Positions 46,740 to 57,048 of a DNA stretch of 64,000 bases are shown here, one piece after another. The stretch comes from Thozetella sp. PMI_491 (Eukaryota > Ascomycota > Sordariomycetes > Chaetosphaeriales > Chaetosphaeriaceae). Every line of letters begins with the position of its first letter. Positions within the stretch are counted from its first letter, which is position 1. The translations under genes were made by a program, and so were the position numbers. The notes under the pieces are model-generated. The model saw only the letters and a program-made list of their open reading frames with translations, was not told the DNA's origin and made no database searches. Location: positions 1 to 64,000 of the forward strand of contig MU270069.1 in the NCBI GenBank assembly GCA_021432635.1. Reading direction: 5' to 3'.

Positions 46740-47135
46740 ATGAGCCTCTTACGTCCGCTTGGAGGAGAGAGCGAGGCGGCGGTCCGGCTGGAACAGCTGG
46801 AGCAACGGGTACAGGGCGAGGCAAGATTAGCCTCTTTGGCGAGGCATCTCGCCCTTCTCATGGGCCGTGGTAGTCCGCCGCGACCCTTCCGCGGGAAGGA
46901 GGTGGAGCCTCAGATTGACCTGCCATATTGTTCCGGCCCAGTGAACCTGCAGGTGGTGTGTAGTGTAAGTGATCTATTTCGAGCGGCAAGAGGTTCTCCT
47001 AAGGTGAGTTCGGTGCTTGCGCGAATTCTCGCATCCTTGGTACAGGGGCTGGTCCAGTCCTCTGCGTCAGGTATCGATCTGGCTGCTGGGACTCTCGATC
47101 TTCGGCCCGCTCCTCCGTTCCTGGTCTTCCTCTAA
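46740..47135 (+). CDS. Doubtful 131-residue open frame
   Basis: An intronless frame of 131 codons begins with an amphipathic, Leu/Glu/Arg-rich helix (AAVRLEQLEQRVQGEARLAS) and ends about 245 bp before the sugar transporter. Its ATG overlaps the stop of a 78-codon frame (46507-46743) by ATGA. No family is recognisable and codon use is not clearly biased. It may be a chance frame in the transporter promoter. Confidence 0.15.
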   Translation: MSLLRPLGGESEAAVRLEQLEQRVQGEARLASLARHLALLMGRGSPPRPFRGKEVEPQIDLPYCSGPVNLQVVCSVSDLFRAARGSPKVSSVLARILASLVQGLVQSSASGIDLAAGTLDLRPAPPFLVFL

Positions 47136-47380
47136 TATATCGTAGTTCCCTTCTACTTGGCTCCCCCTGGTAGTGCACGTCGCTGATAACCCAGCAATCC
47201 TCTCCCACCTTTCTCTCCTCTCTCCACACACTTACACACTTATATCAAAGAGGACCCGGGAAGCTGGTCCTTGTGATTCAGAGACCAGGAAGTGATAGCT
47301 GATACCCTCACCGCCTTGACCTGATCTGTATTTGCCTACACTTCTCTCTCACCAGCCTGTCGTGCAACCACGCCGTCGCC

Positions 47381-49268
47381 ATGGGCATCTTTTCCAAGAA
47401 GCGACGTACGGAGGAGACCCGCCAGGCACAGGAGGAGGCTCCTCAATTCGAGAAAGTTGACTGGAAAAGGGACGCTGGCCTCCGAAAGCTGGCCTTCTAT
47501 TCTTTTGTTTGTTGCATTGCTTCGGCCACTACCGGCTACGATGGGTTTGTCTCTCATGCCATCCTCAGCCTGCACCACAGGGGCTGGTCGCACCGTGTTC
47601 TTAGCTAATTATCTCTTTTTGCTGGACAGCATGTTTTTCAACAGTGTTCAGAACTTTGAGGCTTGGAAGACCTTCTTTGGACGCCCAGAGGGCTCCACGC
47701 TTGGCCTCCTCGCCGCCTTGTACCAGATTGGTAGCTTGGTCTCTATCCCGTTTGTGTAAGTATAGCCCGAGATAGCGCTCAGAACGTCGTGGTTTCTAAC
47801 AGGATCTTTGTCAGGCCCATCATTACCGACCGCTTCGGCCGCAAGATTCCCATCTTTATCGGCTGCGTTATCATGATAGTTGGTGCCATCCTCCAGGGAA
47901 GCTGCCAAAACCTCAACAGTAAGTCGTGGATCGACTATATCTAGGATATTTATGGAACGAGGCTAACCGTTCCCAAAGCCTTTATGGGTGGTCGCTTTAT
48001 GCTCGGATTTGGAAACAGTCTTGCCCAGATCGCATCTCCTATGCTCCTCACCGAGCTTTGCCACCCCCAGCACCGTGGGCGTCTCACCGCAGTATATAAC
48101 TGTCTCTGGAACGTGGGCGCTTTCCGTAAGTCTTCTACCTTGTCATGCAGCCTGCAGATACGGGCGCTAACTGTAGAACAGTCGTTGCTTGGCTCTCCTT
48201 TGGAACCAATTACATCCCTGGCGATGCTTCCTGGCGCATTCCGGCTTTTGTGCAGGCGTTCCCATCTGTTATCCAGATTGCCTTCATCTACTGGGTGCCT
48301 GAGTCACCCCGTTTCTTGATTGCCAAGGACAAACACGACCGCGCCCTTCAGATCCTGGCAAAGTACCATGGCAATGGCGACGAACATCATCCGACGGTGC
48401 AGTTTGAGTATCGCGAGATCAAGGAGACGCTACGCCTAGAGCTCGAGCACAAGAAGAACAGCACTTATGCCGACTTCTTCCGCACCAAGGGTAACCGCTA
48501 CCGCCTTGTCGTGCTGTTGTCGCTCGGCATCTTTTCGCAGTGGTCCGGAAACGCCATCATCTCCAACTTTGCATCTATGCTCTACGATACGGCAGGCGTG
48601 AGCGACTCGACCCAGAAACTCGGACTGTCGGGTGGGCAGACTATCGTTGCCTTGATCGTGTCGACGAGCATGGCCATGCTCGTCGACAAGGTCGGCCGTC
48701 GGCCTATGTTCCTGGCTGCTACCGGCGGCATGTTTGGCACCTTCGTCTTCTGGACGCTGACAGCCGGCCTCTACGAGGAGCATAACGCGCCGGGTGCGAA
48801 CTATGCCATGATCTTCTTCATCTGGCTTTTCGGTGTCATGTACTCGCTCGCTTGGTCCGGTCTTCTTGTCGGCTACGCCATCGAGATTCTTCCTTACAAG
48901 CTGCGTGCCAAGGGTCTCATGATTATGAACGTCTCCGTCCAGGCAGCCCTCACGTTGAACACTTACGCCAACCCTCTTGCCTTCCAAGCCTTCGCGGGCC
49001 ACACCTGGAAGCTTTACCTCATTTACACGGTATGTTTTCCGACTTTCCGCGGCTGCATCCCGTCCTCGTGCAAGCTAGAATCAATACTGACATATGCCCG
49101 ACGATGCAGTGCTGGATCTTTTTCGAACTCTGCTTTGTCTATTTCATGTATGTGGAGACTAAGGGCCCTACGCTCGAAGAGCTGGCCAAGGTCATCGACG
49201 GTGACGAAGCCCAGGTTGCCCACGTGGACGTCAAGGAGGTATACTCCGATGAGCATGAGAAGTTGTGA
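47381..49268 (+). CDS. MFS sugar transporter (sugar porter family)
   Basis: Six exons, 47381-47544, 47630-47755, 47815-47918, 47979-48125, 48182-49029 and 49110-49268, give 515 residues, normal for a 12-helix fungal sugar porter. Signatures in order: TTGYDGMFFNSVQ in TM1 (rebuilt across intron 1), ITDRFGRKIP in loop 2-3, GRFMLGFGNSLAQIASPMLL with HRGRLTAVYN, PESPRFLIAKDKHDRAL in the central loop, VDKVGRRPMFLAATGG, and the terminal YVETKGPTLEELAKVIDG. The short Lys/Arg-rich N-terminus is cytosolic. The sequence looks like the fungal lactose/hexose permease branch, but substrate and whether it is low- or high-affinity cannot be told. All intron phases agree. It converges with the 844-residue orphan. 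Confidence 0.93.
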
Positions 49269-49881
49269 AGCTTGGCCGGATCGGCTGTTCTGCCGAGTCC
49301 CTAAAGTGTGATGTGATGAAGTAATATGGACTGAGGCAAGCACCGGAAGAGACGGGTTGTAGTTGCATTAATATATGATACCGGTATGATATTGTGCTTC
49401 ACTATGCCGTAGTTGTTGGTTGATGTGAGGCTTCGTGCGCCTGGATACCGTGTGCATAATTTGACGCATAAAGGGGTTGAGTATATCCTAAACATTTGAG
49501 GCTACTACGCTCTACCTTCTTTCGACAACAGCCCAAAGGAGATAGTCCAGTCGAGCCGATTGGCAGGCAAAGATTAACCAGACAAGTCTCTCGAGCGCAT
49601 TGATTCGGGAATGTTGGATGACGTTCGATCGCAATGGCGGTAAACTATGATAGACTGCTTTAAGTCTTAAGCCTTTATGAGTAAATGCATTAAAATTAAA
49701 GTACACGGTTGTGAGCTGCCTGGGAAGGGGAGGGAAAGATAGTGTTTGTAGAGCGAAACGTGTCACATGTTTTTAAGTATGAATCATCTCGATTAGTTGG
49801 TCGCCTGGCCTAAAATACTGCTCTTTTGTTTTACTGGTGATCCTATTTGGTGTTGACCTTCGTGCACTCTACCCTTGCCAC
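49269..49881. other. Convergent spacer between the sugar transporter and the 844-aa orphan
   Basis: About 610 bp, AT-richer than its surroundings, holding both 3' UTRs. No gene seen. Confidence 0.55.
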
Positions 49882-52516
49882 TCACTTCTTGGTAGAAGCG
49901 GATACAGCACGCCGATTTCTTCTCTCGGCTGTGGACTGCCTCGCCCCCTGGCCACCCTTTGCCGCCAGCACATTGTCTTCACTCAAATTCTCGAAAGTCT
50001 TTAGGTCCGCCAAGAATCGCCTCAATCTTAACCCAGTTTTGACGCGGATCCAGGCGTCTAGCTCCTCATCGCAGGCAGCTGAAATGGCGATCTTGAGCCC
50101 CTTCAAGACATCTCGATCATCAATATCTCTGTCTTCGTGATCGACTGTGGGATCTTCTCTACTCATCACAGACACTTTGTCTGCAAACGGGGGAACTGGA
50201 GTTTGATGCCCGCTGCTCCGTCCCTGGAGCTTTTGTCGGCGTAGTTCAGATGCTTTCTGAAGCCTCTCGACCGGAGTAGCTCTACCTGAAAGTCGTCTGC
50301 CCGCTGATTTTTCCTTGGCTGGATCCAGTGATGTCCTGCTGCACTCTCCCATGTCCTCAAGTTTGCGGACAACTTCATCAAGAGCCTTTTCGAACGAGGA
50401 GGGTGTGGTAACGGCATATTTCCAGGTGTCAGGTAGCTCTGGACAAGGACTGCGCGGCTTCAAGCTATTTTCTCCAATTTCGATGTCTGGCGAGCGCTCT
50501 TGCTCTGGGATCCTGTGGTCACAATGATGGCTCTTGTCTTCCTTGTTCAGAATAGACTTGCGAGCCTCTTCGATTCTCGTTAGTCCCTCTTGAATGGGAG
50601 ATTTACCCTCTAAAGACGTGCTCCTGGACTGCGCTGGTCTCGGAAATGGTAAAGCGTAAGGTAGATTAGGCAAACACTTGCTGCCTCCGTCCACCCGGAC
50701 GACTCCCGCTAACGGCTGAGGCCGTGTCAACGGCTCTGGGCCATCACTGACCCCAATCGAGGGAGGCAACAAAGCTTCTCTCTGAGGTGGCGGTGGCAAC
50801 GGCCGTCCCTCTTCCTCTCTTGGCTGTCTGGCGCGAAGGCTCGGCGCGGGAGACTCTGCATTAGGCGTCAGTCATAAAACACATGAGCACTGAATGTAGG
50901 TTATACTCATACCATGTAATTCTTGAGTTCCAGCCTCGCGCCATGAATTCGATGGTCGATGAGGCAGAGGCTTGTCCCTCACGGAGCCTGGAATCTGGGA
51001 GGTCTTCCCTTCTTTGCAAAAGGGTGGGGTAGATATTAAGCATTGTTTACTACTCGTAGATGCCGAGTCCTTTTTACGGAGCCAAGGAAGGATCTTTTTG
51101 GGAGCCGGCTTGGGCTTTCTTTTTTTCTTCCGAGGCGGCTCACTTGCAAGAGCAAAAGTGAGAGCTGTTGGTTCACTGAAGTGGATGACAGTATCATTGC
51201 TCGACTCGTTGCTGTTTGAGGAGCACTTCTCGGGCTCATGGGCCTCGACTTTACCGTCAAAGAAGATTACCGAACGGCTTCTGTCTCTCTCTGTCGCTTT
51301 GCGAGGCGAGCCTTGCTCGGCAGAAGTGACAGCGAGCCCAGCAGCCTGGAATTCCTCCCGATAAGGCAAGAGCTCTTGTATGGTGTTAAGGGAATGGGGA
51401 GTGACTGTTAAGGTGGGAGTGAACAGAGGAGGCCGCCCTTGTGTGTTTGTGACAGCAGCAAATTTCTCCAGCTCCCGCGTGAATCTGTTCAATGCTTTTC
51501 GTTGGCTGGAGGATCGAGATGAGATAGGCGCCCTGTTAGAGTAGTTGTCGTCCTCTTCTGGGGTAGGAGCTAGCGAGGTAAGGCGTATCTTCTGGGTGTG
51601 GCTTACACTGGATCCACTGGCCTGGCTCTCAGGTGGTAAGGGTACTAGATGGGACAGCCGATTTTGCTGCGACAGGCTCCTTCGTACTGACTCCAAGGCG
51701 ACCGGGTCTCCGAGATGCAGCCGGACCTGTGTAAGACACCCAGGGACACGGGGATAGCTGGCGCTTGGCATTATATAATAGCGAGGCCCTGGGGCGCGCC
51801 GGACAGACCGTGCCTGAGGGGCTGGACGTCCTTTTTTGACAAACTGCCGTCCTGGTCTGGTCTGAGAGTTGTGGGTATGGCCGGGGCCGCCCCTGAGCGG
51901 GCTAGTGCAGTCTTGTCGGTCGAGGGGGCTGTTACTCTCTTCTTTTGCTGAGCCTCGGACTGGAGATACCAGAAGGTCTCCCCAGTATCGCGGGAACCTA
52001 GTCACCTTGACAGGTGAGCATGGCTTATCAAATCTCCGGGGTGTTCGTGTGTGGCGACGAGATTTCGTGGGGCTGACGCTGAAGCAGTGGCCGTCAAGTT
52101 GGCACGAAGATGGACGCCGACCGCATCGAACAAACCCTCGCCGGGTGGCAGGCCGCTTCTCAGGAGGCTCGATGTCCTGCCATCCACCATGCACAGGGGG
52201 CTTCAGAGGTTTCTCGGCAACCTGGTCTGGTGTATTCTTGAATGTCAAACGTTTATCTATTGGCGGCCCGCTTGAGGCAGAGTGTGAGAACGAAACCCGA
52301 ACCCTACTACCGCGCTTTCGACGTACGAGAGCACGCTGGGCACGACGGAGCTTCTCAAGAGGGTCGCTCAACGGCTTTTTGGCGACATGCTCGGCGGCGC
52401 GGTGGGCTTGGGTTCGGCTAGTGACACTTGGATTGCTAGGAGAGGCAACGTGGATGCGTGGCCGGTGATGCGGGCTACCTTTCTAAGATAGGTCGAACGC
52501 GGGCATCGTCCGTCAT
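49882..52516 (-). CDS. Uncharacterised 844-residue basic, disordered protein
   Basis: Three exons, 52479-52516, 50913-52435 and 49882-50855, give 844 residues. I recognise no domain. The N-terminus is basic (DPLEKLRRAQRALVRRKRGS). The middle is rich in Ser/Pro/Arg with many SP/TP sites (SPVKVTRFPRYWGDLLVSPV). A conserved-looking helix pair follows: ALNRFTRELEKFAAVTN and LNTIQELLPYREEFQAAGLA. A Lys-rich stretch (RKKKRKPKPAPKK) is a likely nuclear signal. The C-terminus has helical segments (SFEKALDEVVRKLEDM; LKGLKIAISAACDEELDAWI). The first exon is inferred: the main frame has no ATG at its 5' end, and MTDDARVRPILE spliced by a 43-nt intron supplies one in phase. That short intron is the weakest part. 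Multiple CDK-type sites suggest a cell-cycle or chromatin role, as a guess only. Confidence 0.65.
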
Positions 52517-52821
52517 ATTGGGGTTGCTTCCTGGAACTGAACAGCCGGCCCGATCCTGGATATGGATATCCGTGGGTAATCACGATAAGGAGCTTTCAGG
52601 CCACACCGGCTGAAAGAAGCTTTAGATGCCAACTACCGGACGGGAATACTAAGAGGTGGGCAGGACCAGGAAGTGAGAAGGGGAGTTGAGAGGTCGGCAA
52701 GCGAGGGGAGACTGAGCGAACGGGTCGATACTATAGTGCTAAGCGATACGGAGTCCGCCTTGGCGGAGCAAGAGCAGGTCAAGCTGCGGGCCAGCTGAGT
52801 TGTTTGGTAGCTCCTTCCATC
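52517..52821. other. Short spacer between the 844-aa orphan and SDHAF1
   Basis: About 305 bp: promoter of the orphan and 3' end of SDHAF1, both on the minus strand. No gene seen. Confidence 0.5.
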
Positions 52822-53144
52822 TTAGTGGATATCCGTGATGCCCGACGAGGAGTAGATTTCGAGCTGGCGCCGGCCTTTCCGAAGCAGGAACTCAATCGCG
52901 GCAAAATTCTTCTTATCAATGCCGACGTTCTTCTCAAACTCCCTCCTGGCGAACAGTTGGAAGTGGGAGCGTGCAGTCTAGACAGCTTCAGTGTAAGCCA
53001 TATGCCTGCGGCTTCTTGCTCTTTGCTATGGGGGTAGCGAGACAAATAAAATCTCTGCAATCTTACCTCGGGCTTCCTCCGACTCTCCCGCAAGCATTGG
53101 CGGTAGAGACCTAGAACCTCCTTCTGTAAACCCGACAGCCTCAT
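52822..53144 (-). CDS. Succinate dehydrogenase assembly factor 1 (LYR protein, SDHAF1/Sdh6)
   Basis: Two exons, 53067-53144 and 52822-52977, give only 77 residues, which is normal for this family. The LYR motif is plain in MRLSGLQKEVLGLYRQCLRE. After the intron come FQLFARREFEKNV, IDKKNFAAIEFLLRKGRRQ and LEIYSSSGITDIH, matching SDHAF1. These mitochondrial matrix proteins bind the Fe-S transfer machinery and help insert clusters into Sdh2 of complex II. A longer frame running through the intron (52779-53183) is wrong: using the GTAAGA donor and the TCTAG acceptor restores the family text. It is divergently paired with the FAHD2-like gene. Confidence 0.92.
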
Positions 53145-53730
53145 GGCTGCAGATTTGGTGCAGTGTAGGCCTTGAAGCTCCACAGGTAGCTTTTATGGTC
53201 CGGTGTTGTACCTATGTCAGGCACGCAAGCGGTGTTGTGAACTGCAATGTTGCAAAGCTGCAGGTGCTTCGGTAGATCTCTACCCGAGTGGGGGTGGCTC
53301 CACCGGGGAGCTCTACAGCAGCATCACGATTCAATCCACCAACCGACTCGACGCCTAAACTTCTCGGATTCGGGGCCCACAGTACATCGAGATCACCAAT
53401 CTTAGTATGGAGATTGAGGTATCTTACGATAGGAGGAGGCCTTCTCATTGGTTGGACGCCTCCGTGTCGTGTTTAGCGAGCAACAAGCTAAGTTTTGGCC
53501 CAAAGGGCGAGCCCCGCACAGGCAGTGCGCAAACGGCTAGGTAGTTGAGTCGGCGGGAGACAAGCTAGCTACGTATTTATCTAAGCCGATGGCCGGCTCG
53601 GGCCTATATCGGTGTCGTCGGTGTCCCCATCACTCCCCCATCCGACACCATATAGACCAGAGAAGGCTCGACAGCGACTTTAAAAGCGTCAAGGAAGCTC
53701 AGTTGAGGTGGTCCGCGCCCAAATACCGCC
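53145..53730. promoter_or_regulatory. Divergent promoter of SDHAF1 and the FAHD2-like gene
   Basis: About 586 bp between the two start codons, with no coding sequence I can support. Both promoters should lie here. Confidence 0.5.
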
Positions 53731-54834
53731 ATGTCGACATTCTCGGTAGGTCTTCGCTCTCCACTGGAACCCAATGTAGGCTCAGCCCGCTAACAGAGAA
53801 GCCAGCGCCTCGTCCGCTTCCTAGCCAAGGATGGCCGCACCTATTACGGCGATGCTATTCTTCCAAAAGGCATTGCCGATATCTCCAAGGCAAAGTCTGC
53901 CCACATCATCAAAGGCGACATCTTCGGTGACCATAAGGTAACCGACCAGGTCGCCGACATACGACTGCTTTTGTCGCCATTGGCTCCGGAGGATGTCCGG
54001 ACCGTTCGGTGTCTTGGCCTGAATTACGCTCTCCATGCCAAGGAGGTATGCCGCCCTACAGTCCTGTGGTGCTATATGAGCGCGCTGACAGATAGCAGTC
54101 CAACCTGCCCATTCCCAAGTACCCGGTTCTCTTTGTAGGCCATCCTAGATTACTTACTGTAAAGATGCTTCGCGCCTAATCACTTACATCTACGCAGTAC
54201 AAGCCGGCGACCGCTCTCGCGGGGCCAACTGACCCAATCCCCGTCCACCCCTTAGCCCAGGAGGGCACCGGTCTCGACTATGAGGTCGAGCTCGTGGCCG
54301 TTATCGGGAAGAAGGCATCGGACGTCTCAGAGGCTGACGCACTCAATTACGTGCTCGGCTATGCCGTGGGCAACGACGTCTCCCACCGCGACTGGCAGAT
54401 TGCGCGAGGCGGTGGCCAGTGGTCGCTCGGCAAGGGTTTCGACGGGTGGGCGCCGTACGGCCCTGGTATAGTCAGTTCTAAGATTATCAAGGATCCCCAT
54501 AACCTGCGGGTCTCAACCAGGCTCAATGGACAGACAGTACAGGACAGCAACACTGGGGACATGATCTTCAACATCAAGCAAACCATCGCTTTCCTAAGTC
54601 AGGGCACCACGCTAATGCCGGGAGACATCATCTTTACGGGAACGTGAGTATCCAGACTAGCCTGTAGAGCATGGCGATAGCATCTAACCAGTCTATAGGC
54701 CGTCGGGAGTGGGTATGGGCCGCAAGCCGCAGCTTTGGTTGAAAAATGGCGACGAGGTCGAAGTTGAGCTCGAGGGCGTCGGTATCGTTAAAAATAAGGT
54801 CGAGTTTACCACCAAGCGCAACGCAAAGCTCTGA
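53731..54834 (+). CDS. FAHD2-like fumarylacetoacetate hydrolase family protein (possible oxaloacetate tautomerase)
   Basis: Five exons, 53731-53745, 53806-54045, 54099-54134, 54198-54643 and 54699-54834, give 290 residues. The 5-codon first exon (MSTFS) is spliced to RLVRFLAKDGRTYYGDAIL. After an N-terminal FAHD2-type domain come VRCLGLNYALHAKE, then IPKYPVLFYKPATALAG across the small third exon. The metal site is E126 and E128 in LDYEVELVAVIG and D157 in GNDVSHRDWQ. KGFDGWAPYGPGIV and TGTPSGVGMGRKPQLWLKNG complete the fold. FAHD2-like proteins have been reported to convert enol-oxaloacetate to the keto form, which removes an inhibitor of succinate dehydrogenase; earlier annotation was acylpyruvase or ureidoglycolate lyase. 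Its neighbour in the other direction assembles complex II. The biochemical role here is inferred. Confidence 0.9.
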
Positions 54835-55416
54835 GCACAAGAAGAGTCGTTTATGAGCTCCCACTGTTCGCCTGGACTATGTATCTAGAACGCTTGCTGT
54901 TTCTTAGGACCACGACGCTGTATGGGCGTGGAATGAGCTGGAAACAGGTGGCGTGTATGTATATATGCTCGACTCGTACTGTAGCACAAATGCAAAACTA
55001 GCGAGATGGTGGAACTGCGCTCCCATCTGAGGCCGCAATGGACAAATTAATGGAAACGCAAAGCAGTCCAAGCTCCAAAGCTCCTGCCTGCCGGGGGTGG
55101 CTAACCTGGGCGGAAGGCCCAATCAATGCCTGGACGGGGATTGCCCCCGCTCGTCACCGCTTGCTTGCCTGCCTGCTTGCTTGGTGTTGCGGGGCAAAGC
55201 TCTTTCCTGCCCCTCCATCCAATTCGCACTGCGGGGTTGTGAACGTGGGACAAATATTGACCCTAGGCCCCCTTTTCTTCACCGATACTTCTGTCGCCCG
55301 AGCTCTCGTCCTTTCCCGCCAGACCTCTGTGTGTCCCGGCGATTGACTGTGTCCCGTTCTTCCCACTCCAGTTGAACCATCAAATCTCCCCAATTGAGCC
55401 CATCAACGCTGTCGTG
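54835..55416. other. Spacer between the FAHD2-like gene and SEC53
   Basis: About 580 bp, containing the FAHD2-like 3' UTR and the SEC53 promoter. No gene seen. Confidence 0.55.
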
Positions 55417-56447
55417 ATGACCGCCTACCCGCCCCTCGCAGACCGCGAGATCAAGAACACCATCGTTCTCTTTGACGTTGATGGCACCCTGACTCCTGCC
55501 CGCCTGGTATGTGTTTCTACTTGAAGCATTAAAGAATCCTTTCCACTTCGATACTTTCCCATCCGCAGCTGCGTCTGCAGCTTGCTCGCCAACCTCGACG
55601 TAGGAGGTCTAGCAATACCTTAACTAACCCATCCCTCTTACAGAGCGTCACCCCCGAGGTGCTTAACATCCTCGCCCGCCTCCGCCAGAAAGTAGCCATT
55701 GGCTTTGTGGGCGGCTCAGATCTCCCAAAGCAGCAGGAGCAGCTGGGAACCCCCGACGTCCCTGTGACGAGCCTCTTTGACTTCAGCTTCTCCGAGAACG
55801 GCCTTACCGCTTTCAAGAACGGAGAGCCTTTGCCTTCGAACAGCTTCATCAAGTGGCTTGGTGAGGAGAAGTATAAAGAGATGGTGTCTTTCATTCTCCA
55901 CTACATCGCCGACCTCGATATACCGGTCAAGCGTGGTACGTTCATCGAGTTCCGCAACGGGATGGTCAACGTCAGCCCCATTGGCCGCAACGCCAGCAAC
56001 CAGGAACGTCTTGACTTCCTGAAGTACGACGAGGAGCACAAAGTTCGTGAGCCTTTCGTAGAAAAGCTGAGGGAGCGCTTCGGACATCTCGGCCTGACGT
56101 GAGTTCCCCCTCGCCTGCCCCGCTCCTTGAGCTATACGCTAGGAGGCAATGCCGATGTCGTTACTAAGCACCACCCTCTCTCTGTTAATAGATTCGCCAT
56201 CGGTGGCCAGATCTCCTTCGACGTCTTCCCTCACGGCTGGGACAAGACGTACTGCCTGCAGCACCTCGAGAACGAGGCCAAGAAACCCGGTGGCATCCAC
56301 TATACGACCATCCACTTCTTCGGGGACAAGACTGCAGAAGGTGGCAACGACCACGAGATCTTCACTGACCCGCGAACCATTGGCCACACTGTCATCGGCC
56401 CTGATGATACGGTACGCCAACTGAAGGAGTTATTTCACCTGGACTAG
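55417..56447 (+). CDS. SEC53: Phosphomannomutase
   Basis: Three exons, 55417-55506, 55644-56098 and 56192-56447, give 266 residues, the size of yeast Sec53. It converts mannose-6-phosphate to mannose-1-phosphate for GDP-mannose, needed for N- and O-glycosylation and GPI anchors. The HAD nucleophile motif is [12 protein letters not shown] with D20 and D22. [56 protein letters not shown] and, after intron 2, [20 protein letters not shown] and [20 protein letters not shown] are all family signatures. It is convergent with the WW/PhoD gene. Confidence 0.97.
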
Positions 56448-57048
56448 AGGGAGAGGTGAGGCAAACTCCACGATTCCACGTTTATGAAGGAACGCACGAA
56501 CGCAGGTATAAAAGTAAAAGTCAAAACTGGAAGCTTAGTTACTCTTAGATGGATGACTATGCAAGTCGAGCTGCAGCTGCCCCATCATAAGACAGGGAGG
56601 AGACGTAGCTTTGGTGCAGATATTAGATCAGAACCGGATGGGCAGGACTAGCGACATCAAACACGCAAACAAACAGGATGCCCAAGAGATGCGACGGAAA
56701 TCGTTTATTTTAGCCCAGAAAGTGAAGCATACAATATATACCCGATAAATTTTGGTCACAGAAGGTATATATGAGAAGAAAATAACCGCTATGTGTGGAA
56801 AGGTCTACCTCCAAACCCGTCAAACAGGAGTCTCCTAGCCCGATCACTGCTTGCTTGCATGCCCCTCTGCAAAATGTAAGAAAGAATTCAACGGTCACCC
56901 GGCCCTTGATTGTTGCCAAGCTATTTATTGAGAAATCGTCATCAGGCTGGATGGGGCGAGAATCGTAAACAAAGCCCCTTTCAAACCCCGCCCCCCACTC
57001 TTAGCTGGAACGGTCTGTAAGCCTGTTTGCATCGTCGTAACTCCTCCC
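56448..57048. other. Convergent spacer between SEC53 and the WW/PhoD gene
   Basis: About 600 bp, AT-richer than the genes on either side, with both 3' UTRs. No gene seen. Confidence 0.55.

Larger units (their letters stand above)
44027..47380. other. 3.35-kb gene-poor stretch between MSH3 and the sugar transporter
   Basis: Besides the MSH3 promoter and the 65-bp duplication, I see no supported gene. Two short overlapping frames at 46507-46743 and 46740-47135 are the only candidates. The base composition is not the strongly AT-skewed kind expected of RIP-mutated repeats. From about 47145 to 47380 it is the transporter's 5' leader. Confidence 0.5.

Noticed and set aside
44027-47380. Decayed, RIP-mutated transposon in the gene-poor stretch
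   Set aside because: The region is not strongly AT-skewed and shows no terminal repeats or transposase-like frame.
52779-53183. 134-residue unspliced version of SDHAF1
   Set aside because: It reads through an intron and loses the conserved second half; splicing restores the family sequence in phase.
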